Assembly (NCBI GenBank): GCA_016521575.1
Contig: JAEKDP010000002.1
Span: forward strand, 221,709 to 285,708
Length of the DNA stretch: 64,000 nt
Origin: Rhodobacteraceae bacterium F11138
Lineage (GTDB): Bacteria; Pseudomonadota; Alphaproteobacteria; Rhodobacterales; Rhodobacteraceae
Direction: 5' to 3'
Shown one piece after another: positions 40,332 through 50,990 of this stretch. Position 1 is the first letter of the stretch, and every line of letters starts with the position of its first letter. Under the pieces are notes generated by a model. That model was not told where the DNA came from. It ran no database searches and was given only the letters and a program-made list of their open reading frames with translations. The translations under genes and the position numbers were made by a program.

Positions 40332-41018
40332 ATGATCCCCACATCCTACCCCACCGCCGAAGAAATGGCCCGCCTGTCCGCCCGCATGCTGCTGGAAATC
40401 GGCGCGGTGCATTTTAACGCGGACAAGCCTTTCACCCTGGCGTCCGGCCTGCCCAGCCCGACCTATATCGACTGCCGCAAACTGATTTCCTATCCGCGCA
40501 TCCGGGCCACGCTGATGGATTTCCTGACCGTGACGGTCATGCGCAACGCCGGTTTCGAAGCCTTCGACAATATTGCCGGCGGCGAAACCGCGGGCATTCC
40601 TTTTGCCGCCCTGATTGCCGAACGCATGGGGCTGCCCATGACCTATGTGCGCAAGAAACCCAAGGGCTATGGCCGCAACGCCCGCATCGAGGGCGTCATG
40701 GGCGAAGGCGACCGGGTTCTGCTGGTCGAGGACCTGACCACGGACGGCGGCAGCAAGCTGAGTTTTGTCGATGCGATCCGTGAAACCGGCGCGACCTGCG
40801 GACATACCGCTGTGATCTTCTACTACGGGATCTTTCCGGAAACCGAGAAAACCCTGGGCGATCACGGGGTTCGGCTGCATCACCTGTGCACCTGGTGGGA
40901 TGTTCTGGCCGAAGCCAAGGCCTCGGGCAGCTTTGCGGACCAGACGCTGGCCGAAGTAGAGACCTTTCTGTCGGACCCGCGCAGCTGGCAGGCCGCGCGC
41001 CAGACCCCGGACAAATAG
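40332..41018 (+). CDS. pyrE: Orotate phosphoribosyltransferase
   Basis: Joins orotate to PRPP to give OMP. The 228-residue protein contains [19 protein letters not shown] (orotate site), [17 protein letters not shown] (flexible loop with catalytic Lys) and [14 protein letters not shown] (PRPP-binding motif). The ATG at 40332 is supported by family similarity. It follows pyrC directly. Confidence 0.95.
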   Translation: MIPTSYPTAEEMARLSARMLLEIGAVHFNADKPFTLASGLPSPTYIDCRKLISYPRIRATLMDFLTVTVMRNAGFEAFDNIAGGETAGIPFAALIAERMGLPMTYVRKKPKGYGRNARIEGVMGEGDRVLLVEDLTTDGGSKLSFVDAIRETGATCGHTAVIFYYGIFPETEKTLGDHGVRLHHLCTWWDVLAEAKASGSFADQTLAEVETFLSDPRSWQAARQTPDK

Positions 41019-41105
41019 CGACACACAGATCGGCTGCCTGCGTCCAGATGTTGACGCATGCGGCCCATCTAGGTCAATGTGATGTATCGGAATTTGGTGC
41101 ACAGC

Positions 41106-41114
41106 CTATCCACA
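41106..41114 (+). promoter_or_regulatory. Near-consensus DnaA-box-like 9-mer upstream of dnaB
   Basis: CTATCCACA differs from the E. coli DnaA-box consensus TTATCCACA only at the first base. It sits 116 bases before the dnaB start in the 211-base pyrE-dnaB gap. A single box does not make an origin; it may allow DnaA to influence dnaB transcription, or be chance. Confidence 0.35.
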
Positions 41115-41229
41115 GACATATACAATTTGCACCATCCGCCCAGGGTCGGGTATGAGATTGCGCTAAGAACCATGCCTTGCCGAAACCGGCATACAGACCG
41201 CATCAAAGCGGCGGCAAACGAGGGGCAAT

Positions 41230-42723
41230 ATGAACGAGATCACCAGTTTCGATGCCGGGACAACCGACCCGCAAGCCGAGAATGCGCTGCCACATTCGGT
41301 CGAAGCCGAACAGCAATTGCTGGGCGCGATTCTGACCAACAACGACGTTTACGACAAGGTGGCCAGCATCATTTCCGCGCAGCATTTCTATGACCCGGTG
41401 CATGCCCGGATCTATGAAATCGCCGCCGCGCGCATCGCCAAGAATGCACTGGCCAGCCCGGTGACGCTCAAGGCGTTCATGGAAGACGATGAGGGGCTCA
41501 AGGAACTGGGCGGTCCGGCCTATCTGGCGCGATTGGCGGGGGCGGCGATCAGTGCCTTTGCGGTCCGCGACTATGCGCAGATGATCTATGATCTGGCGAT
41601 CCGCCGCGAATTGATCAGCCTGGGGCGCGACATCAGCGACAAGGCCGCGCGTGTGGATGTGGCCAGCGAACCGCGCGAACAGATCGTCGAGGCCGAACAG
41701 CAGCTGTACAAGCTCAGCGAACAGGGACAGACCGAAAGCGGGTTCCAAAGTTTCCTGCGCGCCGTCACCGATGCGGTCAATGTCGCGAATGCGGCCTATC
41801 AGCGGGATGGCGGCATGGCCGGCATTTCGACCGGGCTTGTCGATATGGACAAGAAACTGGGCGGGTTGCACCGTTCGGACCTGTTGATTCTGGCGGGACG
41901 GCCTTCGATGGGCAAAACCTCGCTGGCGACCAACATCGCCTTCAACGTGGCCAAGGCCTATAAGCGCGGCATGTTGCCCGAAGGGGTCGAAGGCACGGTC
42001 GATGGCGGCGTGGTCGGGTTCTATTCCCTGGAGATGAGCGCCGAGCAGCTCGCCGCGCGGATTCTGTCAGAAGCCTCCGAAGTGCCATCCGAACAGATCC
42101 GTCGCGGCGACATGACCGAGGCTGAATTCCGCCGCTTTGTGGATGCCGCCAAGTCGCTGGAGGCCTGTCCGCTGTATATCGACGACACGCCCGCGCTGCC
42201 GATCAGCCAACTGGCCGCCCGTGCCCGCCGCCTGAAACGGACCCATGGGCTGGATGTGTTGATCATCGATTATCTGCAGCTGGTCCGGGGCACCGGGCGG
42301 TCGGAAAACCGTGTCAACGAAATCAGCGAAATCACCATGGGCCTGAAAGCCATCGCCAAAGAGCTGGATATCCCGGTGATCGCCCTGTCGCAGCTATCAC
42401 GTCAGGTCGAGGCCCGCGAAGACAAGCGCCCGCAGTTGTCGGATCTGCGCGAATCCGGGTCGATCGAACAGGATGCCGACGTCGTGATGTTCGTGTTCCG
42501 CGAGGAATATTACGTCGAACGCGAAAAGCCATCGGATGACCGGCTGGACGAAATGGCCGCCTGGCAGGAACGGATGGAGCGCCTGCATGGCAAGGCCGAA
42601 GTCGTGATCGGCAAGCAACGGCACGGTCCCATCGGCACTGTCGAGCTGAGCTTCGAGGGCCGCTTTACCCGGTTCGGCAACCTGATCAAACCCTGGCAGC
42701 AGACCGAAGATCAAAGTTTCTGA
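41230..42723 (+). CDS. dnaB: Replicative DNA helicase
   Basis: Hexameric 5'-3' helicase at the replication fork. The 497-residue protein has the DnaB N-terminal domain (PHSVEAEQQLLGAILTNN) and a RecA-like core with Walker A LAGRPSMGKTSL, VGFYSLEMSAEQLAAR, Walker B VLIIDYLQL and LSQLSRQVE. No intein interrupts it. Start and length are normal. It is followed by alr after a gap of about 120 bases. Confidence 0.97.
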   Translation: MNEITSFDAGTTDPQAENALPHSVEAEQQLLGAILTNNDVYDKVASIISAQHFYDPVHARIYEIAAARIAKNALASPVTLKAFMEDDEGLKELGGPAYLARLAGAAISAFAVRDYAQMIYDLAIRRELISLGRDISDKAARVDVASEPREQIVEAEQQLYKLSEQGQTESGFQSFLRAVTDAVNVANAAYQRDGGMAGISTGLVDMDKKLGGLHRSDLLILAGRPSMGKTSLATNIAFNVAKAYKRGMLPEGVEGTVDGGVVGFYSLEMSAEQLAARILSEASEVPSEQIRRGDMTEAEFRRFVDAAKSLEACPLYIDDTPALPISQLAARARRLKRTHGLDVLIIDYLQLVRGTGRSENRVNEISEITMGLKAIAKELDIPVIALSQLSRQVEAREDKRPQLSDLRESGSIEQDADVVMFVFREEYYVEREKPSDDRLDEMAAWQERMERLHGKAEVVIGKQRHGPIGTVELSFEGRFTRFGNLIKPWQQTEDQSF

Positions 42724-42844
42724 TACCCACGTTCCGCAAGCGCGCCGCTGATCCGGGCACATTTGCGCCACGTTGCCCGGTCATCGCCGCGTTCGCGTGC
42801 CATTCCCTCTTGACGCCCGGTGCCGCCGTGTCATGAACACCGCC

Positions 42845-43879
42845 ATGAGCACACCGCAACTGACCATCGACCTGGCCGCTCTTGCAGACAACTGGCGCGC
42901 ATTGGATTCCCTGACCGATTGCGAAACGGCCGCGGTCGTCAAGGCCAACGCCTATGGGATGGGTGCCGCACAGGCCGTGCAAACCCTTGTCAAAGCCGGC
43001 GCACGGCACTTTTTTGTCGCCCTGGCCGAAGAAGGCGCGACAGTGCGGCAGGCGTTGGGACCGGGTCCGCGCATTTCAGTGTTTTCCGGGCATATGCCCG
43101 GCGATCACGACCTGATTGCGGCGCATGACCTGACACCCATGCTGAATTCGATCGACCAGATGCTGCATCACGTCGAAGCCTTGCCCGGCCACAGCTTTGG
43201 CATTCAACTGGACAGCGGCATGAACCGGTTGGGCATGGAAGCCGCCGAATGGGCCGCGCTGCGCGAGATCGCGCTGGCCCAGAACCCCGTGCTGATCATG
43301 TCGCATCTGGCCTGCGCCGATGAGCCGGACCACCCGATGAACGCGGCGCAGCTGAACAACTTTATCGAAATGACCGCAGATATCGGCGTGCCCCGCTCTC
43401 TGGCGGCGACCGGGGGTATCCTGCTGGGATCCGGCTATCACTTTGATCTGACCCGTCCCGGTGTCGGCCTGTACGGCGGGCTGCCTTTCGCCCAGGCCCG
43501 TTCTGTCGTTGCGCTGGATCTGCCGATCATCCAGATACGCGACATCGACGAAGGCGAAACGGTCGGCTATGGCAACACCTGGTATGCGCAACGCCCGTCG
43601 CGAATCGCGACGGTTGCGGCGGGCTATGCCGATGGATTGATACGGGCCATGGGGCCGCGGGCACAGCTGTTTGCCGATACCGCGCGCTGTCCGGTGGTGG
43701 GGCGGATCTCGATGGATCTGATCACCGCCGATGTCACCGATTTGGCGCAGGAGCCGCAGTCCCTTTCGATTCTCGGGCCGACGCAAACCGTGGACGATCT
43801 GGCCGATGCCGCCGGGACGATCGGGTATGAAATCCTGACGTCGCTGGGCGCCCGGTATCAGCGGGAGTATCTGACTTGA
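42845..43879 (+). CDS. alr: Alanine racemase
   Basis: PLP enzyme making D-alanine for peptidoglycan. [11 protein letters not shown] holds the PLP lysine, [10 protein letters not shown] is a conserved core helix, and the second catalytic Tyr lies in [10 protein letters not shown]. 344 residues is close to the family norm. The ATG at 42845 gives a normal N-terminus ([15 protein letters not shown]); 42833 is an alternative, neither with a clear ribosome site. The stop overlaps the TTG start of the MlaE-type gene. Confidence 0.93.
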   Translation: MSTPQLTIDLAALADNWRALDSLTDCETAAVVKANAYGMGAAQAVQTLVKAGARHFFVALAEEGATVRQALGPGPRISVFSGHMPGDHDLIAAHDLTPMLNSIDQMLHHVEALPGHSFGIQLDSGMNRLGMEAAEWAALREIALAQNPVLIMSHLACADEPDHPMNAAQLNNFIEMTADIGVPRSLAATGGILLGSGYHFDLTRPGVGLYGGLPFAQARSVVALDLPIIQIRDIDEGETVGYGNTWYAQRPSRIATVAAGYADGLIRAMGPRAQLFADTARCPVVGRISMDLITADVTDLAQEPQSLSILGPTQTVDDLADAAGTIGYEILTSLGARYQREYLT

Positions 43880-44658
43880 ACCCTCTTGTCGTTCTTGAAC
43901 GGCTGGGCGGCGCGGTTCTGCGTGCCCTGGCCCTGGTCGGGCGTCTGACGATATTCGCCGCGCGGACCTTCAGTCACTTTCTGCGCCCCCCGTTTTATCC
44001 CCGCGAATTTGCCCAGGCGCTGCTGAGCATCGGATGGCTGTCGTTGCCCGTGGTGGGGCTGACCGCGATTTTCACCGGCGGCGCGCTGGCGCTACAGATC
44101 TATTCCGGTGGTGCGCGGTTCAACGCCGAAGCCGTTGTGCCGCAAATCGTTGCCATCGGCATGGTGCGCGAGTTGGGTCCGGTGCTGGTTGGCCTTATGA
44201 TCGCGGCGCGCGTGACGTCTTCGATCGCGGCCGAAATCGCGACCATGAAAGTGACCGAACAGATTGACGCCCTGGTCACCCTGTCGACCAACCCCATGAA
44301 GTATCTGGTCGCACCGCGCGTGCTGGCCGCGCTTGTCACGGTGCCGCTGCTGGTCGGTGTCGGGGACATCATCGGCATTGGCGGCGGCTATGTCGTCGCG
44401 GTCAAGAACCTGGGATTCAACTCTGCTGCCTATCTGCAGAACACGGTTGATTTTCTTGAAATGCGCGACGTCATCTCCAGCCTGGTTAAAGGCGCGGTCT
44501 TTGGCGTCATCGCCGCCACCATGGGATGCTTTTACGGAATGCAGTCAGGCCGCGGCGCACAGGGCGTGGGCCGTGCAACCAAGGACAGCGTCGAGGCCGC
44601 CGCGATCCTGATACTGGCCGCCAATTTCGTGCTCACAGGGGTGTTTTTCTCGATATGA
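43876..44658 (+). CDS. MlaE-family lipid ABC transporter permease
   Basis: 260 residues with about five membrane spans and the MlaE core ([41 protein letters not shown]-like [12 protein letters not shown]). MlaE is the permease of phospholipid transport between the two membranes. TTG at 43876 overlaps the alr stop by 2 bases. The ATPase gene begins within its last codons. The MCE substrate-binding component (MlaD) is not encoded nearby. Confidence 0.9.
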   Translation: MNPLVVLERLGGAVLRALALVGRLTIFAARTFSHFLRPPFYPREFAQALLSIGWLSLPVVGLTAIFTGGALALQIYSGGARFNAEAVVPQIVAIGMVRELGPVLVGLMIAARVTSSIAAEIATMKVTEQIDALVTLSTNPMKYLVAPRVLAALVTVPLLVGVGDIIGIGGGYVVAVKNLGFNSAAYLQNTVDFLEMRDVISSLVKGAVFGVIAATMGCFYGMQSGRGAQGVGRATKDSVEAAAILILAANFVLTGVFFSI

Positions 44659-45401
44659 TCCGAATGGAGAATGTACAGAAGGCCTTTGGCAGCAATCAGG
44701 TTCTGCGGGGCATGTCGCTGGAGATCCCCAAGGGCAGTTCGCTGGTCATCATCGGCGGCTCGGGCACCGGAAAATCCGTGGCGTTGAAATGTATACTGGG
44801 TCTGATCCAGCCCGATGCGGGACGCATACTGGTCGATGGCCAGGACGCCACGTCGGGGGACAGGGACGCGTTTCTGGCCCGGTTCGGCATGTTGTTTCAG
44901 GGTGGTGCCCTGTTTGACAGCCTGCCGGTCTGGCAGAATGTCGCCTTTCGGCTGCTGCGCGGCTCGCTGAAGCGCCCGATGGACGAAGCCCGCGAGATCG
45001 CCATAGACAAGTTGCGGCGCGTGGGATTGAAACCCGCGGTTGCCGACCTTTTCCCGGCGGAACTGTCCGGAGGCATGCAGAAACGGGTGGGGCTGGCCCG
45101 CGCCATCGCCGCCGAACCGGAAATCATCTTCTTTGACGAACCCACGACGGGTCTGGACCCGATCATGTCGGGGGTCATCAACGATCTGATTCGCGAAATC
45201 GTGGTCGAGATGGGGGCCACCGCCATGACCATCACCCATGACATGACCTCGGTGCGCGCCATCGCGGACAATGTCGCGATGCTGCATGACGGGGTGATCA
45301 AATGGACCGGCCCTGTCGCGCAAATGGATGACTCGGGCGACCCCTATCTGGATCAGTTCATCCACGGGCGCGCGCAGGGCCCGATCGAGGCGGTCAGATG
45401 A
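44655..45401 (+). CDS. MlaF-family ABC transporter ATP-binding protein
   Basis: 248 residues. Walker A IIGGSGTGKSVALKC, Q-loop MLFQGGALFD, signature LSGGMQKRVGLARA, Walker B IIFFDEPTTGLDPI and the switch His in ITHDM are all intact. The SGGMQKRV signature is typical of MlaF. It overlaps the permease gene by 4 bases, so the two form the transporter core. Confidence 0.93.
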   Translation: MIRMENVQKAFGSNQVLRGMSLEIPKGSSLVIIGGSGTGKSVALKCILGLIQPDAGRILVDGQDATSGDRDAFLARFGMLFQGGALFDSLPVWQNVAFRLLRGSLKRPMDEAREIAIDKLRRVGLKPAVADLFPAELSGGMQKRVGLARAIAAEPEIIFFDEPTTGLDPIMSGVINDLIREIVVEMGATAMTITHDMTSVRAIADNVAMLHDGVIKWTGPVAQMDDSGDPYLDQFIHGRAQGPIEAVR

Positions 45402-45482
45402 TGGATCGCGCCCCCCGTGCACGCGCACCGGCGCATGTTTCGCCGGCAAGATGCGCCGCCCGAAACCCGGATCGCTAAGCCG

Positions 45483-45911
45483 ATGGCCCTGCGCCTTGGC
45501 AATCTGGCCCTGCTGGTTCTTTATCCCGTCGCCTGGTTCGCACCGCTGCTTCGCGCCGGTTTGCTGCCCCTGTTCGGCCTGTCGGAAATCTCGGTGATCT
45601 CGGGGCTGCAAAGCCTGTGGGACAGTGATGTCATTTTGGCGCTGCTGGTGACGTTTCTGGCCGTTTTCGCGCCCTATCTCAAAACCATTGGCCTTGCTCT
45701 GATCCATTTCGGCCAAATGCGGCGGCGCATGTTGCCGGCGCTGGACATTCTGGGCAAGCTGGCAATGGCTGATGTCTTTCTGATCGCCCTGTATGTCGTG
45801 GCCGTCAAGGGGATCGGGCTGGCCACGGTTCAAACCGCGTGGGGTTTGTATCTGTTCACGGCCTGCGTTCTGGCCTCGATGACAATCAGCCATTTGACGG
45901 CGCGACGCTGA
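45483..45911 (+). CDS. PqiA-like membrane protein
   Basis: 142 residues with four hydrophobic spans (LGNLALLVLYPVAWFAPLL, ILALLVTFLAVFAPYL, MADVFLIALYVVAV, WGLYLFTACVLAS) and the ILGKLAMADVFLIALYV segment typical of paraquat-inducible protein A. PqiA-type proteins often accompany MCE/Mla lipid transport. It is a half-size single-domain version. The ATG at 45483 is chosen; an earlier in-frame ATG at 45417 would add 22 non-conserved residues. Confidence 0.75.
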   Translation: MALRLGNLALLVLYPVAWFAPLLRAGLLPLFGLSEISVISGLQSLWDSDVILALLVTFLAVFAPYLKTIGLALIHFGQMRRRMLPALDILGKLAMADVFLIALYVVAVKGIGLATVQTAWGLYLFTACVLASMTISHLTARR

Positions 45912-45927
45912 GACGGCACAAGACATC

Positions 45928-47292
<1,365 letters not shown>

Positions 47293-47337
47293 AGACGCGC
47301 CTGCAGGTATCAGGCAAGAACAGGACGGATCAGGACT

Positions 47338-47892
47338 ATGGAAGGTTTCACCATCATCGACGGGGTCGTGGCCCTGATCATCGTTGTTTCTGCCCTGTTG
47401 GCCTATTCGCGCGGATTGGTGCGCGAAGCCATGGCCATCGCCGGCTGGATCGCCGCCGCGATCCTGGGGTTCATCTTTGCGCCCACGGTCGAGCCGCTGA
47501 TCAAGGAGGTCCCGTTTCTGGGCGAATTCATCGCCGACAGCTGCGAGTTGAGCGTCATCGCCGCCTTTGCAGCGGTTTTTGCGGTCGCCCTGATCGTGGT
47601 GTCCTTCTTTACGCCGCTGTTCTCTTCGCTTGTGCAACGCTCGGCGTTGGGGGGGGTAGATCAGGCACTGGGCTTCTTCTTTGGCGTTGCACGCGGTATT
47701 CTGTTGGTCGCCATCGGCTTCTTTGTCTATGAGACGGTGATCACCGAACAGACCTTTACCATGGTCGATCAAAGCCGCTCGGCCCAGGTGTTTTCGCGCC
47801 TGACCGATTCGATCGAAGACCGCGACCCCGAGCAGGCCCTGGGCTGGATTACCCTGCAGTATGAAAATCTGGTCAGCAGCTGCGGCGAATAG
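47338..47892 (+). CDS. CvpA-family inner-membrane protein
   Basis: 184 residues with four membrane spans (IIDGVVALIIVVSALLAYSRG at the start, GWIAAAILGFIFAP, LSVIAAFAAVFAVALIVVSFF, ALGFFFGVARGILLVAIGFF). CvpA is needed for colicin V secretion in E. coli and for envelope resistance more broadly. cvpA is normally directly upstream of purF; here a Hint-domain gene lies between them. Confidence 0.9.
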   Translation: MEGFTIIDGVVALIIVVSALLAYSRGLVREAMAIAGWIAAAILGFIFAPTVEPLIKEVPFLGEFIADSCELSVIAAFAAVFAVALIVVSFFTPLFSSLVQRSALGGVDQALGFFFGVARGILLVAIGFFVYETVITEQTFTMVDQSRSAQVFSRLTDSIEDRDPEQALGWITLQYENLVSSCGE

Positions 47893-48003
47893 GGTCCGAC
47901 AACGACGCAACGGGACCTGATCCTTTTTAGGGAATCGCCCTGATTGCGGCCACACAATCGCCGCGTCCTGCCCCAATCTGACCCCATCCGCACCCCGTCT
48001 GGG

Positions 48004-48019
48004 TAAACGGCCGGTTAAC
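48004..48019. promoter_or_regulatory. CtrA-box-like site upstream of the Hint gene
   Basis: TAAA-N7-TTAAC at 48004-48019 differs by one base from the CtrA consensus TTAA-N7-TTAAC. It lies about 170 bases upstream of the Hint gene start. CtrA is the cell-cycle and motility regulator of alphaproteobacteria. One site with a mismatch can be chance. Confidence 0.35.
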
Positions 48020-48129
48020 ATTGGCCCGCCCTGCGTGGTCAATCCGGTATCGCCGGTGGAATTGTACGCGGTCAGGAAAAAGTAAACGATTAAGGCCGCA
48101 ATAGTGACCAAAAAACGGCGAATTTTCGA

Positions 48130-48175
48130 TGTCAGTATAGCGTCAGACCAAATGAAAACACGACATACGCTGACA
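48130..48175. repeat. Imperfect inverted repeat in the Hint gene leader
   Basis: TGTCAG at 48130-48135 and CTGACA at 48170-48175 face each other across 34 bases, with partly matching flanks. The right arm ends next to the AGAGGA ribosome site (48175-48180). It could be an operator or an RNA structure limiting translation; short arms keep confidence low. Confidence 0.3.
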
Positions 48176-48189
48176 GAGGATGCCGCAAA

Positions 48190-48819
48190 ATGTTTCTGAA
48201 CCATGGACAAGATTTCGCCCAATTCGTTCCCGCAGACACCGCAGCCAAGCCGCAGGCTCTGCCAATGCCCGAACGCCGGGATGTAAGCACATTCAAAGCC
48301 GGCACCATGTTGGAAACGCCGTCGGGCTGGAAGACGGTCGAGACGCTGGCCGTCGGTGATCAGGTCTATACGCTGGATGGCGGCTTCGCCGAACTGACAC
48401 GCATCCGCAAACACCGCGTCACCGCAGGGGCGGCCCGTGCGATCCACGTTCCAGCCGGCAGCCTGAACAACTGTTCCGACATGATGCTGACCACGGGGCA
48501 GCATGTCGCCCTGCTTGAGGCCGAATGCGAAACCCTGTTCCAGGCACCTTGCGTTCTGGCCCCGGCCTCCGCGTTGTGCGGTTTTCGCGGGATCACGTCG
48601 GTTTCTGGCTACTCGGATATCGAAACCACCGAGCTGACGTTTGCCAACGAGGAAATCGTCTACGCCCAGACCGGCGCGTTGATCCATGTGCCTTCCGGCG
48701 TCACCAAACCTTTCTTTCGCACGCTGGGTTACGGCGAAACCCGGGCCTTGCTGGCATTGCTGAACCGTGGCCATTGCGGTCTGGATCCGATGGGATTTGC
48801 GCCCGCCCAGGCGGCCTGA
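48190..48819 (+). CDS. Hint (Hedgehog/intein) domain protein without the catalytic cysteine
   Basis: 209 residues. FKAGTMLETPSGWKTVETL and GDQVYTLDGGFAEL are the start of a Hint_2 fold as found in Rhodobacteraceae, and MMLTTGQHVALLEAE carries the later Hint histidine region. Members of this family usually start the domain with Cys-Phe-x-x-Gly-Thr; here the place of the Cys is Thr34, so self-splicing or self-cleavage is unlikely. No signal peptide or secretion repeats are seen. AGAGGA nine bases upstream supports the ATG. Confidence 0.83.
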   Translation: MFLNHGQDFAQFVPADTAAKPQALPMPERRDVSTFKAGTMLETPSGWKTVETLAVGDQVYTLDGGFAELTRIRKHRVTAGAARAIHVPAGSLNNCSDMMLTTGQHVALLEAECETLFQAPCVLAPASALCGFRGITSVSGYSDIETTELTFANEEIVYAQTGALIHVPSGVTKPFFRTLGYGETRALLALLNRGHCGLDPMGFAPAQAA

Positions 48820-48849
48820 CGCCCGCTTGCATCTTCATACGTCACAAAT

Positions 48850-48875
48850 GGCCGCTCCACGATGGGGCGGCCTTT
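48850..48875 (+). terminator. Terminator after the Hint gene
   Basis: GGCCGCTCC (48850-48858) and GGGGCGGCC (48864-48872) form a 9-bp stem with one G-T pair and a 5-base loop, followed by TTT. It begins 30 bases after the stop. The T-run is short. Confidence 0.65.
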
Positions 48876-48890
48876 GGCGTTCCAAGGGCG

Positions 48891-48904
48891 ATTTCCGCGG
48901 AAAT
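48891..48904. promoter_or_regulatory. 14-base perfect palindrome upstream of purF
   Basis: ATTTCCGCGGAAAT at 48891-48904 reads the same on both strands and lies 138-151 bases before the purF start. Its symmetry and position suit an operator bound by a dimeric regulator. It is not the E. coli PurR sequence. Confidence 0.4.
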
Positions 48905-49041
48905 TCCGGGGCGCGATGGCCGGTTGTTTCGCGAATTGCAAAGGTTTCGTGACTGGACGGGTGACACTGGGGAACTGAAGGACTATGTGGTGAGCAATCC
49001 CACCTCTGGATTCGGAGCTGCCCGCCTTGTCCGACCTGCAT

Positions 49042-50526
49042 ATGCCGCCTGCTCACCCGTTTGATACCTCTGGCCTGACCGATCTGGGCGAAGACGACAA
49101 ACTGCACGAAGAATGCGGCATCTTTGGCGTTGTCGGCGTTCAGGACGCCGCCAATTTTGTCGCCCTGGGCCTGCACGCCCTGCAACACCGGGGACAGGAA
49201 GCCGGCGGAATTGTCGCCCATGACCCGGAACAGGGCTTCAACAACGCGCGGCGGTTCGGGTATGTCCGCGACAATTTCACCAGCCAGAAGGTCATGGAGA
49301 CCCTGCCCGGCCCGGTGTCCATCGGACATGTGCGCTACTCGACGTCCGGCAGCAAGGGCCAGACCGCGATTCGCGACGTGCAGCCGTTTTTTGGCGAATT
49401 TTCCATGGGCGGCGCGGCCATTGCCCACAATGGCAACATCACCAATGCCAATGCCCTGCGCCGGGAACTGATCGAGCGGGGGTCGATCTTTCAGTCCTCT
49501 TCCGACAGCGAATGCATCATCCACCTGATGGCCCGGTCCATGGGCCGATCCATCCCCGACCGGATGGAAGACGCCCTGCGCAAGGTCGACGGGGCGTTTT
49601 CCGTCGTGGCCATGACCCGCACCAAGTTGATCGGGGTGCGCGACCCGCTGGGCGTTCGCCCGCTGGTTCTGGGCAAGATCGGCGACGGCTGGGCGCTGAG
49701 CTCGGAGACCTGTGCCCTGGACATCATCGGTGCCGAATTCGTGCGCGAAATTGCGCCCGGCGAAATGGTTGTAATCAACCACGACGGGGTTCTGAGCCAT
49801 TTCCCCTTCCGCCCCCAAAAGCCGCGGTTCTGCATCTTTGAACACGTCTATTTCAGCCGCCCCGACAGCATTCTCGGCGGTCGCAGCGTCTATGAAACCC
49901 GCGAAGCGATCGGGCGCGAACTGGCCAAGGAAAGCCCCGTCGAGGCCGATCTGGTCTGTCCCGTACCCGACAGCGGCACACCGGCTGCAATCGGGTTTTC
50001 GCTGGAAAGCGGGATCCCCTATGCCATGGGGATCATCCGAAATCAGTATATGGGCCGTACCTTCATCGAACCCACCGAACAGATCCGCAACATGGGCGTG
50101 CGCCTCAAACTGAATGTCAACCGGGCCCTGATCAAGGACAAGCGGGTCATTCTGGTCGACGACTCGGTGGTGCGCGGAACCACCAGCCGCAAGATCAAGG
50201 AAATGATCCTGGATGCGGGCGCAAAAGAGGTCCATTTCCGCATCGCCAGCCCTCCGACGGCCTGGCCCTGCTTTTATGGGGTGGACACGCCGCAACGCGA
50301 AAAGCTGTTGGCCGCGACCATGTCCGAAGACGAGATGCGTGACCATCTGACCGTGGACAGTCTGAAATTCATCTCGCTGGACGGGCTGTACCGGGCTGTG
50401 GGCGAAACGCAGGGCCGCAACGCCGAGTGCCCGCAATATTGCGACGCCTGCTTTTCCGGCGAATACCCGGTAAAACCCGCCGACATGGTAGAACAGGGTT
50501 TCAAAATGAAACCTGCCGCCGAATAG
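49042..50526 (+). CDS. purF: Amidophosphoribosyltransferase
   Basis: First committed step of purine synthesis: PRPP plus glutamine to phosphoribosylamine. The 494-residue protein carries a class II glutamine amidotransferase whose nucleophile, Cys25 (HEECGIFGV), follows a 24-residue propeptide to be cut off. Later come NGNITN and the PRPP site VILVDDSVVRGTT. YCDACFSGEYP near the end is typical. ATG 49042 gives the usual Rhodobacteraceae N-terminus (MPPAHPFD), but TTG 49027 has GGAG nine bases upstream and may be used instead. Confidence 0.93.
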   Translation: MPPAHPFDTSGLTDLGEDDKLHEECGIFGVVGVQDAANFVALGLHALQHRGQEAGGIVAHDPEQGFNNARRFGYVRDNFTSQKVMETLPGPVSIGHVRYSTSGSKGQTAIRDVQPFFGEFSMGGAAIAHNGNITNANALRRELIERGSIFQSSSDSECIIHLMARSMGRSIPDRMEDALRKVDGAFSVVAMTRTKLIGVRDPLGVRPLVLGKIGDGWALSSETCALDIIGAEFVREIAPGEMVVINHDGVLSHFPFRPQKPRFCIFEHVYFSRPDSILGGRSVYETREAIGRELAKESPVEADLVCPVPDSGTPAAIGFSLESGIPYAMGIIRNQYMGRTFIEPTEQIRNMGVRLKLNVNRALIKDKRVILVDDSVVRGTTSRKIKEMILDAGAKEVHFRIASPPTAWPCFYGVDTPQREKLLAATMSEDEMRDHLTVDSLKFISLDGLYRAVGETQGRNAECPQYCDACFSGEYPVKPADMVEQGFKMKPAAE

Positions 50527-50675
50527 GCAAATCCACGCCCGGCCCGCCCGCATTGGGCAGAGCCTTGCCGACGGACAAATTCGGCCCGCAACCTGCGCTT
50601 TCCCGTCAGACGATCGCATGATACGCGCCCCGGCGAAACATGCTGCGACGCAGCAAAGCGCCGGAAGAGGCTATC

Positions 50676-50948
50676 ATGTCAAACGATACACAGGCGGGAC
50701 AGACCCCCGCCAACGTGGCCAGGATCGCCACGCAAGACCGGGTTCTGGAGCGCGGGCACACGGGTCTGATCGGCCTGTTCGGGCCGCCCGGCAAGTTGTC
50801 CGCCCTGGTCCGCGACGCCAGCGGAAAAATTCGCAGGCTCAAGATTGGCGATCGGCTGAACAGGGGGCGGGTGATGGCCATCGACAAGGATGGCGTGATG
50901 ATCGAACGAAATGGTCGCAGCCTGCGAATGACATTGCCTTCGGGCTGA
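50676..50948 (+). CDS. Small protein resembling the GspC/PilP periplasmic domain
   Basis: 90 residues. The core LIGLFGPPGKLSALVRDASG, then LKIGDRLNRGRVMAIDKDGV and IERNGRSLRMTLP has the beta-rich layout of the homology region of type II secretion GspC and pilus PilP proteins. It has no signal peptide or membrane span and no secretion genes nearby. The ATG at 50676 is used because similarity begins after it. Function is unassigned; the fold likeness is moderate. Confidence 0.65.
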   Translation: MSNDTQAGQTPANVARIATQDRVLERGHTGLIGLFGPPGKLSALVRDASGKIRRLKIGDRLNRGRVMAIDKDGVMIERNGRSLRMTLPSG

Positions 50949-50990
50949 TCGCCCCTTGACCCTTGCCCCATTGCGGTTCAAACCGCTCGC

